The notes beneath the pieces are model-generated. The model was given only the letters and a program-made list of their open reading frames with translations, was not told where the DNA came from and ran no database searches. A DNA stretch of 64,000 nucleotides from a virus. Within the stretch, counting starts at the first letter, position 1. Every line of letters begins with the position of its first letter. The translations under genes were made by a program, and so were the position numbers. Where the stretch lies: the IMG/VR virus record IMGVR_UViG_3300050343_000256, positions 20,979 to 84,978 of that record; one strand, 5' to 3'. Shown here in pieces: positions 24,237-32,886 of the stretch.

Positions 24237-24668
24237 ATGCTGATCTTTTTCTTGGCACTGTTTGCAATAACCGCAAACGAAGCGAAAGCTGTCCCAGTAG
24301 TGCCCTCATTTACACAAGGAAGCATGAATTCCCATACGGAAACGAGCACTAAAATAACCGAGCTCATTAAGTCTGTAGATTACAACACAGGTTATACGTA
24401 CTCAGTCAGCGGAGAGAATGTTGCACCAAGCTCTGGGCGAATAAGTCCAAACGCTGCCGCAACAAACATCCAAGTTGACGCGGAGACGCAAGCAACGTGG
24501 ACACAAGCAGATTTAGCCAGCAAGCCGGATTGGAAGATCGTCAGCCCTGGCGGCAGCTTTCAATTCGTCGAACATTACACAGCACCGGGACTGGCAAACG
24601 TAACCCTGATCGATCGAACAATCGAGACGCAAAGCGTAACCGATACCGTAAGTATCTTTCAGCGCTGA
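24237..24668 (+). CDS. Secreted cyanophage-type protein
   Basis: 143 residues. Signal peptide (residues 1-18, ending NEAKA), then VPVVPSFTQGSMNSHTETSTKITELIKSVDYNTGYTYSVSGENV, a pattern seen next to the preceding family in cyanophages. The mature parts of both proteins share Ser/Gly beta segments (TYSVSG). Member of the three-gene export cluster. Confidence 0.7.
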   Translation: MLIFFLALFAITANEAKAVPVVPSFTQGSMNSHTETSTKITELIKSVDYNTGYTYSVSGENVAPSSGRISPNAAATNIQVDAETQATWTQADLASKPDWKIVSPGGSFQFVEHYTAPGLANVTLIDRTIETQSVTDTVSIFQR

Positions 24669-25426
24669 TTGCAATCTGTGTGACACCAACTTCCGCCTTC
24701 GCCAACAACGTAGGCGGAGTTAGTGCAACAGCTAACCCTATTGCCCAGTCATCTTCTTCAGTACAGAACCAGGCCATTCAGGTACTGCAGGGGCCGTACA
24801 TCAACTCTGCGGTCACAGCGGGAGTTCAGTGCCAAGGCCCGACACTAAATATCACCCCGTTTGTGACGCATTCGCATTCGTATCAGATGCCATTCGAGGG
24901 GGTATACCAAGAGCCGGTGTACAACACAATTGATATTGTCGGCGCTTTCGATGAAGACGGGAATGCAATACCTGACGGAATACCAGACAACGGCTGGGGC
25001 AGTGTTGCTTACTACAAGCCAGTGAGAACCGGGCAAAAGGCAAGCAACAACCTGAACCTAGGTCTGTCAGCAACGGTTTCATTCCCTCTTGATGGTGGGA
25101 TTCAAGAGCGTTGCAAAGCTGCAATGAGTACTCAAAACAAGATTCAAGAGCAGATCCTTGCTAACAAAGCACTTGATTACACCTTGGCTCGATTACGTCA
25201 TTGCGGTGAACTCAGCCAAAAGGGCATTCAGTTTGCAGCCAACTCACCGTTTTATACGGTCTGCTCTGACGTGATTGCCAACCCGAAGAGAGTCAGCATT
25301 GCGCCTCATAAGCATGAGGTCACAATTACCCCATCAGATCTCGGGCTTGACGAATCAACTGATTCCTTGAACGCTGGGCAAGGGTCCTCTCCCGAAGCGA
25401 TCGAGGTTTCACCTGTTTCCCCATAG
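24497..25426 (+). CDS. Secreted cyanophage-type protein, start codon unclear
   Basis: The mature region (NNVGGVSATANPIAQSSSSVQNQAIQVLQGPY..., CQGPTLNITPF, NNLNLGLSATVSFPLDGGIQERCKAAM, LARLRHCGELSQKGIQF) matches a widespread cyanophage protein. A signal peptide RYRKYLSALIAICVTPTSAFA lies just before it, but the only ATG/GTG/TTG starts are far upstream (GTG 24497, TTG 24530), deep in the previous gene. The plausible nearby starts are CTG 24665 or ATT 24668, the latter overlapping the previous stop (TGATT). The 3' end overlaps the convergent gene at 25326 by 101 nt. Confidence 0.65.
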   Translation: MDTSRFSQQAGLEDRQPWRQLSIRRTLHSTGTGKRNPDRSNNRDAKRNRYRKYLSALIAICVTPTSAFANNVGGVSATANPIAQSSSSVQNQAIQVLQGPYINSAVTAGVQCQGPTLNITPFVTHSHSYQMPFEGVYQEPVYNTIDIVGAFDEDGNAIPDGIPDNGWGSVAYYKPVRTGQKASNNLNLGLSATVSFPLDGGIQERCKAAMSTQNKIQEQILANKALDYTLARLRHCGELSQKGIQFAANSPFYTVCSDVIANPKRVSIAPHKHEVTITPSDLGLDESTDSLNAGQGSSPEAIEVSPVSP

Positions 25427-26081
25427 CTTTTTTAATCTTGGCAATGATCTTTTTGATCATTGGCTTAATTAGTTTTAGCAAAAAATTAGATATTGGCTTA
25501 GCTAATAGTGCAGATACCGTTGCAATAATTGCAATCGTCGCAGTAGTCGTTGCAGCCTCGAGTGGCGGCAAATATTGCGTTACTGTCTCAATAGCTTTAT
25601 TTTCTGGTTTCGCAACTGTAATACATTTGCCTTTCACTAGTATCTCTTTGTCTTTGCAACGAGGCTTTGAACTACTACTATTTTCAGTATTAGCAGTATT
25701 AATCGAATGCTTAGGCGTTGTCATTGCAGGGGGTATAGCTGGTGCTTCGGGCTTGTCCGCCTCTGCATTGCCGCCAACTTTCGGAACTTCAGTCTTTGGA
25801 TGAATTACGCTTAGCTCTGGCGTGTAATTCATTGAATTAAACGTTGGCATTCCTGCGTCACAGAAAATTGCAACTCGAGACGGATCGTTCTCAGTTAACG
25901 CTGGTGACAACTCCGAATCAATATGAGCCTCAACGCATCCAGGCATTTGAATGATTGGCAGCTGCATGCTGACACCATCTGGCAGGGACGGAATGGCTTC
26001 CGTGTAGAAGCTGATCGGAATATCCTTTATATCTACGTCTTTAACGGTATTAGCATTTATGCCAATATCCGGTATGGACAT
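25326..26081 (-). CDS. Cyanophage virion protein with C-terminal membrane segment
   Basis: 251 residues. The N-terminal half (SIPDIGINANTVKDVDIKDIPISFY, SMQLPIIQMPGCVEAHIDSE, NDPSRVAIFCDAGMPTFNSMNY) matches a conserved cyanophage structural protein. A Pro/Ser linker leads to a hydrophobic helix (AATTTATIAIIATVSALLA) and a strongly basic tail (KPMIKKIIAKIKKAMG). It converges with the plus-strand secreted gene (101-nt overlap) and overlaps the next upstream gene by 1 nt. Confidence 0.75.
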   Translation of the reverse strand: MSIPDIGINANTVKDVDIKDIPISFYTEAIPSLPDGVSMQLPIIQMPGCVEAHIDSELSPALTENDPSRVAIFCDAGMPTFNSMNYTPELSVIHPKTEVPKVGGNAEADKPEAPAIPPAMTTPKHSINTANTENSSSSKPRCKDKEILVKGKCITVAKPENKAIETVTQYLPPLEAATTTATIAIIATVSALLAKPISNFLLKLIKPMIKKIIAKIKKAMGKQVKPRSLRERTLAQRSRNQLIRQARDLMG

Positions 26082-26341
26082 TATTTAAACACTGGTAGTC
26101 CAGTCATAACCTTGCCACCTTTCGGCATAAGTTTTTCTTGAGACTTAAGCAAGTCAGTTTTCATGGCTTCCATATCTTTCGTGATATAACCAAACTCTTC
26201 CGTCAATCTTTCTTCGACTTGAAGAGCAACATCAGCCTGAAACAGCATAAGCTTCGCCAGTACAGTTTTATAAGCCCCATAAAAAACCAAGTTCAATGCG
26301 ACTAAATTTGCAGTAACTAACAACTTAAATATTAGATTCAT
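26081..26341 (-). CDS. Small membrane protein, cyanophage type
   Basis: 86 residues. The N-terminus contains one or two hydrophobic segments (LIFKLLVTANLVALNLVFYGAY), followed by a charged helix (EERLTEEFGYITKDMEAMKTDLLKS). It sits between a virion protein and the tail-fibre array with 1-nt overlaps on both sides, so it is in the late operon. Could be a spanin- or holin-like protein, or a tail-associated membrane protein. Confidence 0.6.
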   Translation of the reverse strand: MNLIFKLLVTANLVALNLVFYGAYKTVLAKLMLFQADVALQVEERLTEEFGYITKDMEAMKTDLLKSQEKLMPKGGKVMTGLPVFK

Positions 26342-27459
26342 TATTCTGATCCGTCAACAATTATTCTGGCGTATTGAACAATTACCAAGCCATCGCCACC
26401 GGCAGGAACTCCAGTCATTTTGTAATACCCAGTACCACCACCACCACCGGCATTACCGCCTGATCCGGGCTGAGCGTAGCCAGGAGAACCACCACCACCA
26501 CCAAGCATCCCTCCATTTCCAGAATTTGGTGGATACTCAGTGGTGGTATATTTTCCACCACCGCCACCACCAGCTCCAGGCCCACCGTCAGTGCCAGGAA
26601 CTTGCTGTCTGTAACTGCTTTTTACGGTGTACATACCTGATGTTCCACCACCACCGCCTAAAAAAATTAAATTTGCATCGATAATCGAATTACCTTTACC
26701 TGATTCGCCTCTTGATTGGCAGCCATCTCCATAAGTGGTGTAATTCATAGAAATGCATCCAGAGCTGCCGCCGGCTCCTGAAAGTCCACCACCTGCCGGG
26801 TCGGGATGGTAGGAAGTCGAAGGAGACGCATTCTTCGGACATGTACTCATTGAGCCGCCACCTGAGCCCCCTGTGTAGTTTCCATTACTACCTACTCCTC
26901 CAATTCCGCCACCACCGCCACCTGCATATGTACTGCCTGAACCACCGGCAAAACCATCGCTAACTCCATAAGGAGCAGGGGCCGAACCGCCTCCGCCTCC
27001 ACCTGCATTGTTAGAAGCAGCGTAATAACCACTTCCTCCAGATCCACCTCTTTTATTTACATCTCCACCGACACCTAGTCCGCCAACTCCATAACCACTA
27101 GAGCCTTGATTGGCCGTATTAAATGAACCTCCATTTCCACCAGTCGCAGAGCAGTGACTGCCAAAACTTGAAGATCCTGCAACTGCATTGGCATTATTTG
27201 TGCCGCTGCCAATCGTTACCGCTTCGGTACTACCAAGTGCGCTTACGTCAATCAATTTGACCGCAAGTCCACCACCACCTCCGCCATACGCAGTAGTGGG
27301 AGAAAAACTGTAGTAGTCGTCTCCCATACCTCCAGCTCCCCAGACATGGACCAAGACTGGCTTTGTTTCGTCTATGTCAGAAGGCTTTGTCCATGTGAAT
27401 GAACCTCTGCGAGTATAGATTCTGTATTCGTTGTATAAGTAAGAATTAAAATTCGCCAT
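26341..27459 (-). CDS. Glycine-rich tail-fibre protein, type A copy 1
   Basis: 372 residues. N-terminal MANFNSYLYNEYRIYTRRGSFTW then KPSDID..KPVLVHVWGAGG, followed by about 280 residues of glycine-rich strands containing SSSFGSHCSATGGNGG and GGGGGGSAPAPYG, and ending GGDGLVIVQYAR. This glycine-rich sandwich is typical of phage receptor-binding fibres. One of four tandem paralogues; the closest is the type-A copy at 28651-29763. Confidence 0.8.
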   Translation of the reverse strand: MANFNSYLYNEYRIYTRRGSFTWTKPSDIDETKPVLVHVWGAGGMGDDYYSFSPTTAYGGGGGGLAVKLIDVSALGSTEAVTIGSGTNNANAVAGSSSFGSHCSATGGNGGSFNTANQGSSGYGVGGLGVGGDVNKRGGSGGSGYYAASNNAGGGGGGSAPAPYGVSDGFAGGSGSTYAGGGGGGIGGVGSNGNYTGGSGGGSMSTCPKNASPSTSYHPDPAGGGLSGAGGSSGCISMNYTTYGDGCQSRGESGKGNSIIDANLIFLGGGGGTSGMYTVKSSYRQQVPGTDGGPGAGGGGGGKYTTTEYPPNSGNGGMLGGGGGSPGYAQPGSGGNAGGGGGTGYYKMTGVPAGGDGLVIVQYARIIVDGSE

Positions 27460-27460
27460 C

Positions 27461-28585
27461 TCAGGCCACCTTGTACTGAATAATAATTAGGCCATGTCCG
27501 CCAAATCCGGGATAGCTGGTAGCACCACCACCACCGCCAGCGCTACCTCCATATCCTGCAGAGTTTTGTCCAGCAGCTCCACCACCACCGCCAAGGATTC
27601 CACCACCGCCGGCAACTAGGTAGGGATTGACTTCGCCATGGGTGCCGCATCCACCACCACCACCACCAGGGCCCCCTGGTGCGCCTGATGAATAAGCAGT
27701 TCCACTGCTGACCAACTTGGAAGTTCCGCCACCTCCACCACCGCCGCCAAACAAGATCTGGTTAGGAGTAAGTTTTACGCCTCCATCTCCTGATTTTGCG
27801 GGTGTCCCGTTACCGCCGCCGTAAGTGACATAGCCGTAATAGAGGCAACCTCCTGATCCACCGCCTCCTAATAAGCCTGGACCTCCATTACCGCAAGCGG
27901 CATACGAGCTGTTATCTGCGTATTGTCCTGCCCCAGCGGATCCACCGCCTCCGCCTCCTGTGTAAGACCCGTATCCACCAGGCCCTCCGATTCCGCCTCC
28001 GCCGCCAGCGCCATACGAGCTAGTACCGCCACCGGGGAAGCCATCAGAATCGCCATAAGGAGCAGGGGCTGAACCACCACCACCACCGCCACAGTTAGTA
28101 CCTGTGGAGTAATACGCACTGCCACCTGTTCCACCACGCTTATTAATATCTCCGCCGATACCTAGTCCGCCAACACCCCAATTAGCCCCAGAACCTTGAT
28201 TGGCAGTGGAATTACTACCACCATTTCCGCCAGTCGCAGAACAATGAGACCCGAAAGATGAAGATCCGCCTGTACCACTTGTCGACTGGTTTCCTGTGCC
28301 AATTGCTAAAGATTCAGAAGAACCTAAGGCGCTTGCATTTATGTATTTAACGGCGAGTCCGCCACCGCCTCCCCCATAGAGACTACTACTACTACCTCCA
28401 GAGCCTCCAGCTCCCCAAACATGAACAAGAATTCTCGATCCATCAACTAAACCAGCTGGCTTTTCCCAGGTTATAGAACCTGGATGCCAAAACATTTCAA
28501 ATTTATTAAATTCTCCTGGGAGTCCGCCACCGCCGCCGCCGCCGCCTCCGCCTGATCCACCTGTGCCCGGAAATCTTCTGCCCAT
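27461..28585 (-). CDS. Glycine-rich tail-fibre protein, type B copy 1
   Basis: 374 residues. Begins MGRRFPGTGG followed by a Gly-rich linker, then FNKFEMFWHPGSITWEKP, ILVHVWGAGG, GGSSSFGSHCSATGGNGG and the end GGHGLIIIQYKVA. The N-terminus differs from type A (MANF..SYLY) while the glycine-rich body is shared. Adjacent genes alternate A-B-A-B, which suggests duplication of an A-B pair. Confidence 0.8.
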   Translation of the reverse strand: MGRRFPGTGGSGGGGGGGGGGLPGEFNKFEMFWHPGSITWEKPAGLVDGSRILVHVWGAGGSGGSSSSLYGGGGGGLAVKYINASALGSSESLAIGTGNQSTSGTGGSSSFGSHCSATGGNGGSNSTANQGSGANWGVGGLGIGGDINKRGGTGGSAYYSTGTNCGGGGGGSAPAPYGDSDGFPGGGTSSYGAGGGGGIGGPGGYGSYTGGGGGGSAGAGQYADNSSYAACGNGGPGLLGGGGSGGCLYYGYVTYGGGNGTPAKSGDGGVKLTPNQILFGGGGGGGGTSKLVSSGTAYSSGAPGGPGGGGGGCGTHGEVNPYLVAGGGGILGGGGGAAGQNSAGYGGSAGGGGGATSYPGFGGHGLIIIQYKVA

Positions 28586-28650
28586 TTAATTAATTAACGC
28601 GCAACAATTGAGCGTCGGCTCTTGACTAAGTTTAGCGGTTACAGGAATTA

Positions 28651-29763
28651 CTAAGATTCGTGCAATCGTGCGTACTGGATGATAACAAGACCATCTCCGC
28701 CTTTTGGCGCTCGATATGACGAATAGCCGTTCCCGCCTGATCCACCAGCATTGCCGCCGTCAGCAGAGGTGTAGCCACTGCCAGAGGCACCACCGCCGCC
28801 ACCAAGAACTCCGCCGCTGCCGGGGCTTTGGAAAACGTAGTTTGCTGCATCGCTATGGCCTGTCCCCCCACCTCCAGCACCGGGGCCTCCACATGTGCCA
28901 TGTGCGTGAGCATTGCCGTTACTTGTGAAATTCATGCCGCCAGTGCCACCTCCGCCCCCGAAAAAGATTTGATTGGGGGTAAGGATCATTCCGCCTTTTG
29001 CATTTTCTGGCTCTTGCGCTACGCCGCCGCCGTAAGTTGTGTAGTGATGCCTGGGGGCGCCACCACTGCTCCCAGCCCCGAAAAGCCCACAACCACCTGG
29101 AACTTGGTTGTAAGAACTGCTAGGAGATGCTGAAGACGCAGGTGCAGACATCGAGCCGCCGCCAGAACCAGCGACATAACTCCCATTAGTACCTGATCCC
29201 CCTATACCTGCTCCACCGCCACCTGCATATGTACTGGCTGAACCACCGGTGAAACCATTACTAGTTCCGTAAGGAGCAGGGGCCGAACCGCCTCCGCCTC
29301 CCCCGGAATTTGAGTTGGTTGAGAAATAACCACTGCCACCTGTTCCACCACGCTTATTAATATCTCCGCCAACGCCCATCCCGCCGACAGCGTAATCAGC
29401 CGAAGAACCTTCATTAGCAGCGGAATATGCGCCGCCATTTCCGCCAGTCGCAGAACAATGAGACCCGAAAGATGAAGATCCGCCACGGGCATTGGAATTA
29501 TTACTACCTAAGCCGCAGACAACAGTTTCGGTAGAGCCAAGTGCGCCCACATTAACCAATTTGACAGCAAGGCCACCGCCACCACCACCATTGCGAGTTT
29601 TGGTTGATTGATGATAATTTGCGCAACCTCCCCCACCAGCTCCCCAAACATGCACCAAGATTGGCTTTGATGCATCTATATCAGATGGCTTTGTCCAGAC
29701 ATGAGCGCCTTCAAACGAGAAAATCTCAATAGCTGTATAAAGATAGGAGTGAAAGTTAGCCAT
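28651..29763 (-). CDS. Glycine-rich tail-fibre protein, type A copy 2
   Basis: 370 residues. MANFHSYLYTAIEIFSFEGAHVW, KPSDIDASKPILVHVWGAGG, SSSFGSHCSATGGNGG, GGGGGGSAPAPYG and end GGDGLVIIQYAR. The head and end match copy 1; the glycine-rich loops between differ, as expected where receptor binding diverges. Separated from the next downstream gene by 65 nt; directly abuts the type-B copy upstream. Confidence 0.8.
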   Translation of the reverse strand: MANFHSYLYTAIEIFSFEGAHVWTKPSDIDASKPILVHVWGAGGGGCANYHQSTKTRNGGGGGGLAVKLVNVGALGSTETVVCGLGSNNSNARGGSSSFGSHCSATGGNGGAYSAANEGSSADYAVGGMGVGGDINKRGGTGGSGYFSTNSNSGGGGGGSAPAPYGTSNGFTGGSASTYAGGGGAGIGGSGTNGSYVAGSGGGSMSAPASSASPSSSYNQVPGGCGLFGAGSSGGAPRHHYTTYGGGVAQEPENAKGGMILTPNQIFFGGGGGTGGMNFTSNGNAHAHGTCGGPGAGGGGTGHSDAANYVFQSPGSGGVLGGGGGASGSGYTSADGGNAGGSGGNGYSSYRAPKGGDGLVIIQYARLHES

Positions 29764-30912
29764 TTACGCGATTACTTTGTACTGGATGATGATGAGGCCG
29801 TGACCACCTCTTCCAATCGTTACTGAGCTAGGTGAATACCCGGCGCCGCCACCGCCGCCGCCGTTACCGCCAGCACCTGCATACTGATTTTCACTGGCGC
29901 CTCCACCACCGCCAAGCATTCCTCCGTTCCCTGCGTAGTACCTGAAGGCATGCCCATTAGTGGAACCCATGCCACCACCACCACCGCCAGGGCCTCCATC
30001 AGCTGCGTTAGCTCCTACGTGATATGTAGAGCGAACAGCAGTTGTAGAACCGCCGCCACCTCCACCGCCAAACCATATGAAGTTTGGCTCGATCAAGGCA
30101 CCACCTGACCCAGTGGTCGCATTAATACCAGCACCACCGCCGTAGCTGTAATAGAGATAATCAGTAGACGCGCCTACTCCTCCAGAACCATCCCAACCGG
30201 GCCCGCCTTGAGCGCCGCCACAATAATTTTGGAAAGCATCACCACCGCGACCGCACGATCCACCGCCGCCACCACCTGCGTGATTAATAGATGTTCCGCC
30301 TTCTCCACCTATGCCCGCACCTCCTCCCGCTGCCGAGGTCGAAGTTCCGCCCCCTCCGCCGTAGCCATTTCGCAACCCGTCAGGATGTGGAGCTGATCCG
30401 CCACCTCCGCCTCCTGCATTAGTCGATCCTCCGTTATAACCAACGCCTCCAGTACCACCTCTTTTATTTACATCTCCACCGACACCTATTCCGCCAATTC
30501 CATAACCAGTAGAGCCTTGATTGGTAGTGTTATAGCATCCACCATTTCCGCCAGTCGCGGAACAATGAGAACCGAAAGATGAAGATCCGCCTAAAGTACC
30601 TGGATTTGAATTGCCAAGCCCAATAACCAAAGACTCAGTAGCTCCAAGGCTTCCTACGTCGATGTACTTAATAGCTAACCCACCGCCGCCTCCTCCATGT
30701 CCAATTGGAGTGCCTTGGTTTCCTCCACTGCCTCCAGCGCCCCAGACATAAACACGAATACGATTACCACCTAAATTAGATGGCTTCGTCCATGTGAAAC
30801 TACCAGCGTGACTGTAAGAGCGAACCATATTAAATTCGCCGAGGCCGGCTCCGCCGTCCCCGCCGGCATTACCGCCACCGCCACCGCCGCTGCCAGGAAA
30901 TCTGCGTCCCAT
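29764..30912 (-). CDS. Glycine-rich tail-fibre protein, type B copy 2
   Basis: 382 residues. MGRRFPGSGG, a Gly-rich linker, FNMVRSYSHAGSFTWTKP, RVYVWGAGG, GGSSSFGSHCSATGGNGG and end GGHGLIIIQYKVI. First of the four paralogues in transcription order. One block in the body (DGLRNGYGGGGG) differs from the APAPYG block of the others. Confidence 0.8.
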   Translation of the reverse strand: MGRRFPGSGGGGGGNAGGDGGAGLGEFNMVRSYSHAGSFTWTKPSNLGGNRIRVYVWGAGGSGGNQGTPIGHGGGGGGLAIKYIDVGSLGATESLVIGLGNSNPGTLGGSSSFGSHCSATGGNGGCYNTTNQGSTGYGIGGIGVGGDVNKRGGTGGVGYNGGSTNAGGGGGGSAPHPDGLRNGYGGGGGTSTSAAGGGAGIGGEGGTSINHAGGGGGGSCGRGGDAFQNYCGGAQGGPGWDGSGGVGASTDYLYYSYGGGAGINATTGSGGALIEPNFIWFGGGGGGGSTTAVRSTYHVGANAADGGPGGGGGGMGSTNGHAFRYYAGNGGMLGGGGGASENQYAGAGGNGGGGGGAGYSPSSVTIGRGGHGLIIIQYKVIA

Positions 30913-30915
30913 CCT

Positions 30916-31341
30916 TTAATCCAATACTGAATTAAGCTTGTCTACGGACGATTGAGAAATAGTTTTTGCTGCAAGCAGATCGGCGATCAAATCCTTATTA
31001 TCTGCATCATCGTATTGGTAGTGATTTGTGTCTTGCATGAACTCAAGAAGTTCAACCACGTCTTCATCTGTGCTGGCTTTAAGAGCTTTACGCTCAATCC
31101 GAGTGAAACACTCTAAAAATTGCTGTCGAGTGATCCTCCGGTCAGTTTCTTTGACGATTGGAGGAGGCTCGGGAGCTACGTACTTAGTTACCTTCCCATC
31201 AGCGACAGTGTCGCCAGGCTCGGACCCATCAGGCAGGTCGACAAACTGTTTCGCAAGATCTGGGTGGAAGCTGGTAGCTACATCTCCAGAACACGTTTCA
31301 AGAACAATTCCGTCTTCTGCAAGACGACCTTTAATAGACAT
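30916..31341 (-). CDS. Tail-fibre assembly-like / hypothetical protein
   Basis: 141 residues from ATG 31341, chosen because it lies 1 nt past the previous stop with a GGAG site 8 nt upstream (the longer frame to 31398 lies within the upstream gene). N-terminal MSIKGRLAEDGIVLETCSGDV; acidic C-terminal helices (DRRITRQQFLECFTRIERKALKAS, LLEFMQD). Just upstream of the fibre array, so a chaperone or fibre connector is possible. Confidence 0.6.
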   Translation of the reverse strand: MSIKGRLAEDGIVLETCSGDVATSFHPDLAKQFVDLPDGSEPGDTVADGKVTKYVAPEPPPIVKETDRRITRQQFLECFTRIERKALKASTDEDVVELLEFMQDTNHYQYDDADNKDLIADLLAAKTISQSSVDKLNSVLD

Positions 31342-31342
31342 A

Positions 31343-31678
31343 TCAGGACTCCAAGCCGTAAGCAACGAATGAAAGACTTCCAGCGCCAGAACCGACAATC
31401 AATCGGGCGCCAGATTCAAGAGTTACGCCAGTTCTCTCCATTGCAGCATTAGCGCCCAAAGAGAAGTCAAACTCAATGTAATATTGCGTAGCGATTGCGC
31501 CAGAGCTGGCAGATTCTGAAGCAGGAACAACCGCAACCCGTACAGTGTCAGCCGCTGCAGACTGATTGCAAACTGACAAGATCAATGTTGTCGTCGCAGT
31601 CGCAGTAACTAAAGCCGTTGATGCATAGGTTGGAGCGCCACCGCCGGGTTTCGAGGTCCCCTTAATACCTGAAGCCAT
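31343..31678 (-). CDS. Virion structural protein (beta-rich)
   Basis: 111 residues: MASGIKGTSKPGGGAPTYASTALVTATATTTLILSVCNQ, ..QYYIEFDFSLGANAAMERTGVTLESGARLIVGSG. A single small beta domain of a kind common in cyanophage tail regions. A pattern of paired aromatic and Gly turns suggests an immunoglobulin-like or jelly-roll fold. Related in style to the protein at 32886-33233 and the product of 38472-39008. Confidence 0.65.
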   Translation of the reverse strand: MASGIKGTSKPGGGAPTYASTALVTATATTTLILSVCNQSAAADTVRVAVVPASESASSGAIATQYYIEFDFSLGANAAMERTGVTLESGARLIVGSGAGSLSFVAYGLES

Positions 31679-31736
31679 GTAATAAAAGCGATCAGTCGGG
31701 CAGATTCACTGCCTCTTCTCCTAAGTATAAAGTTTA

Positions 31737-31895
31737 TTAGCTCTGCTCGTTTTCCGCTTGGACATGTGAGCGTAATTGCTGCCTGGAAATGATACGCTCT
31801 CCAGGTGATTGCCTGTTCACAGCGTTTACTCTTTTCTTGCGAGCAGTAAGCGCCCGTTGCTGCTTAGCCTTTTGTGCAGCAGCTCGTTTAAACAT
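31737..31895 (-). CDS. 52-residue basic protein
   Basis: ATG 31895 overlaps the upstream stop (TAATG). The product starts MFKRAAAQKAKQQRALTARKK and is strongly basic and Gln-rich, with no acidic residues before residue about 33. Too small for many gene finders, but the overlap and codon spacing argue that it is real. Possibly nucleic-acid binding or a small virion component. Confidence 0.55.
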   Translation of the reverse strand: MFKRAAAQKAKQQRALTARKKRVNAVNRQSPGERIISRQQLRSHVQAENEQS

Positions 31896-32623
31896 TAGCC
31901 GGAAAGACCCATGAAGAACGAATACTGCTTATCAGCAACAGAGGACGTGTACTCACCAGCAATTAGTCGTGTCCACTCGGAAGACTCAGGAGCTGTGCCA
32001 GGGTCGGCAGTGCTGTTCGAAGTGTGATCTGTCAGGCAAATGAAGTGATCGAGGTTAGGCGCAGTACCTGTCTGAACTAGATCACCTTTGAAGTAATCAG
32101 TACTAGTGGCATAAACAGTACGATTTTCAGTGCCCTGTGCATACCGTTCCCAGTTACTGCCTGACAAGTCTGCTAGGAAAGTCCCAGCTGACGTGTGATT
32201 GGTAAGGGCTCTGTAGCTCTGCCCTAAATAGACAACTGAATCGTCTTTTTTATAGGCAGTAGCGGTAACCCAAGTGCCTCGGAAGTTGTAACCACCTACG
32301 AGAACTTCCCAGAAAGAAGCATTGGGCGGGATTTCATTGGTACTCGCGGCAATTGCTCTATAGCTCGAACCGCCTTGGATTACGACATCATTGACTTGAT
32401 ATGCAGTCGCTGAGCTCCAAGCACCCTTGGCCGCTAGGCCTGATACCATCAGCGACCAATACGTGGTATCGCTTGGCGCATTCCCTACAGTTGCCGAAAC
32501 ATTGATGTAGCAGTAAACATTGCCACCATACTTGACAACATCGTTGTACTCGTACTGAGTAGTTGCAACGTAATCTCCTCGGTACTGAAAACGAAGCTTG
32601 CCGAGATCAATAATAGTACTCAT
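31895..32623 (-). CDS. Tail protein with four carbohydrate-binding-like repeats
   Basis: 242 residues. Four modules of about 40-60 residues share the pattern [F/Y/A][R/K]G.[W/Y]...T.Y...D.V...G..Y (YRGDYVATTQYEYNDVVKYGG, AKGAWSSATAYQVNDVVIQGG, FRGTWVTATAYKKDDSVVYLG, and a weaker fourth). This is the layout of chitin-binding or CBM5/12-like modules, used by phages for surface binding. ATG overlaps the upstream gene. Confidence 0.75.
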   Translation of the reverse strand: MSTIIDLGKLRFQYRGDYVATTQYEYNDVVKYGGNVYCYINVSATVGNAPSDTTYWSLMVSGLAAKGAWSSATAYQVNDVVIQGGSSYRAIAASTNEIPPNASFWEVLVGGYNFRGTWVTATAYKKDDSVVYLGQSYRALTNHTSAGTFLADLSGSNWERYAQGTENRTVYATSTDYFKGDLVQTGTAPNLDHFICLTDHTSNSTADPGTAPESSEWTRLIAGEYTSSVADKQYSFFMGLSG

Positions 32624-32886
32624 ACGATCTCACAGTTCAGGTGTCCGAGGTTTGCTGTTGACCAGCTAAAATTCAAAAGCTTGTCAGACCACACAGTTGC
32701 CTTGTAGTCCTCAATATTGATTATAGAAAGGTCAGGCTGCTTGAACTCTGAACCTCCTGGGTTTCTAACGATCTGAAGATTGCCCGTAGCGACATTCAGA
32801 TTAAAACTGTATGAGTTCTTACCAGCCGGGGGAGCGAACTCATGAATTTGAGGGCTTACGACCTCTTTAATTAACTGGATAGACAT
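32620..32886 (-). CDS. Small tail-region protein
   Basis: 88 residues from ATG 32886, which overlaps the upstream stop (TAATG); a longer frame to 32913 adds a run of Arg and lies in the upstream gene. MSIQLIKEVVSPQIHEFAPP, then beta strands (YSFNLNVATGNLQIVRNP) and ATVWSDKLLNFSWSTANLGHLNCEIV. Small beta domain; function unknown. Confidence 0.55.
   Translation of the reverse strand: MSIQLIKEVVSPQIHEFAPPAGKNSYSFNLNVATGNLQIVRNPGGSEFKQPDLSIINIEDYKATVWSDKLLNFSWSTANLGHLNCEIV

Larger units (their letters stand above)
26341..30912 (-). repeat. Tandem A-B-A-B array of tail-fibre genes
   Basis: Four genes of about 1.1 kb share long near-identical segments, for example those encoding SSSFGSHCSATGGNGG and the glycine codon runs seen as CCACC/CCGCC on the plus strand. 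Such repeats can recombine, exchanging loops between copies or deleting copies. Confidence 0.8.

Noticed and set aside
27868-29492. Additional minus-strand and plus-strand frames within the fibre genes
   Set aside because: These are alternative-frame readings of glycine codon runs, giving Val/Ala- or Arg/His-rich products without start signals.
26341-30912. CRISPR array or microsatellite, because of regular CCACC/CCGCC repeats
   Set aside because: The repeats are glycine codons inside four long open frames with consistent domain order; there are no unique spacers.
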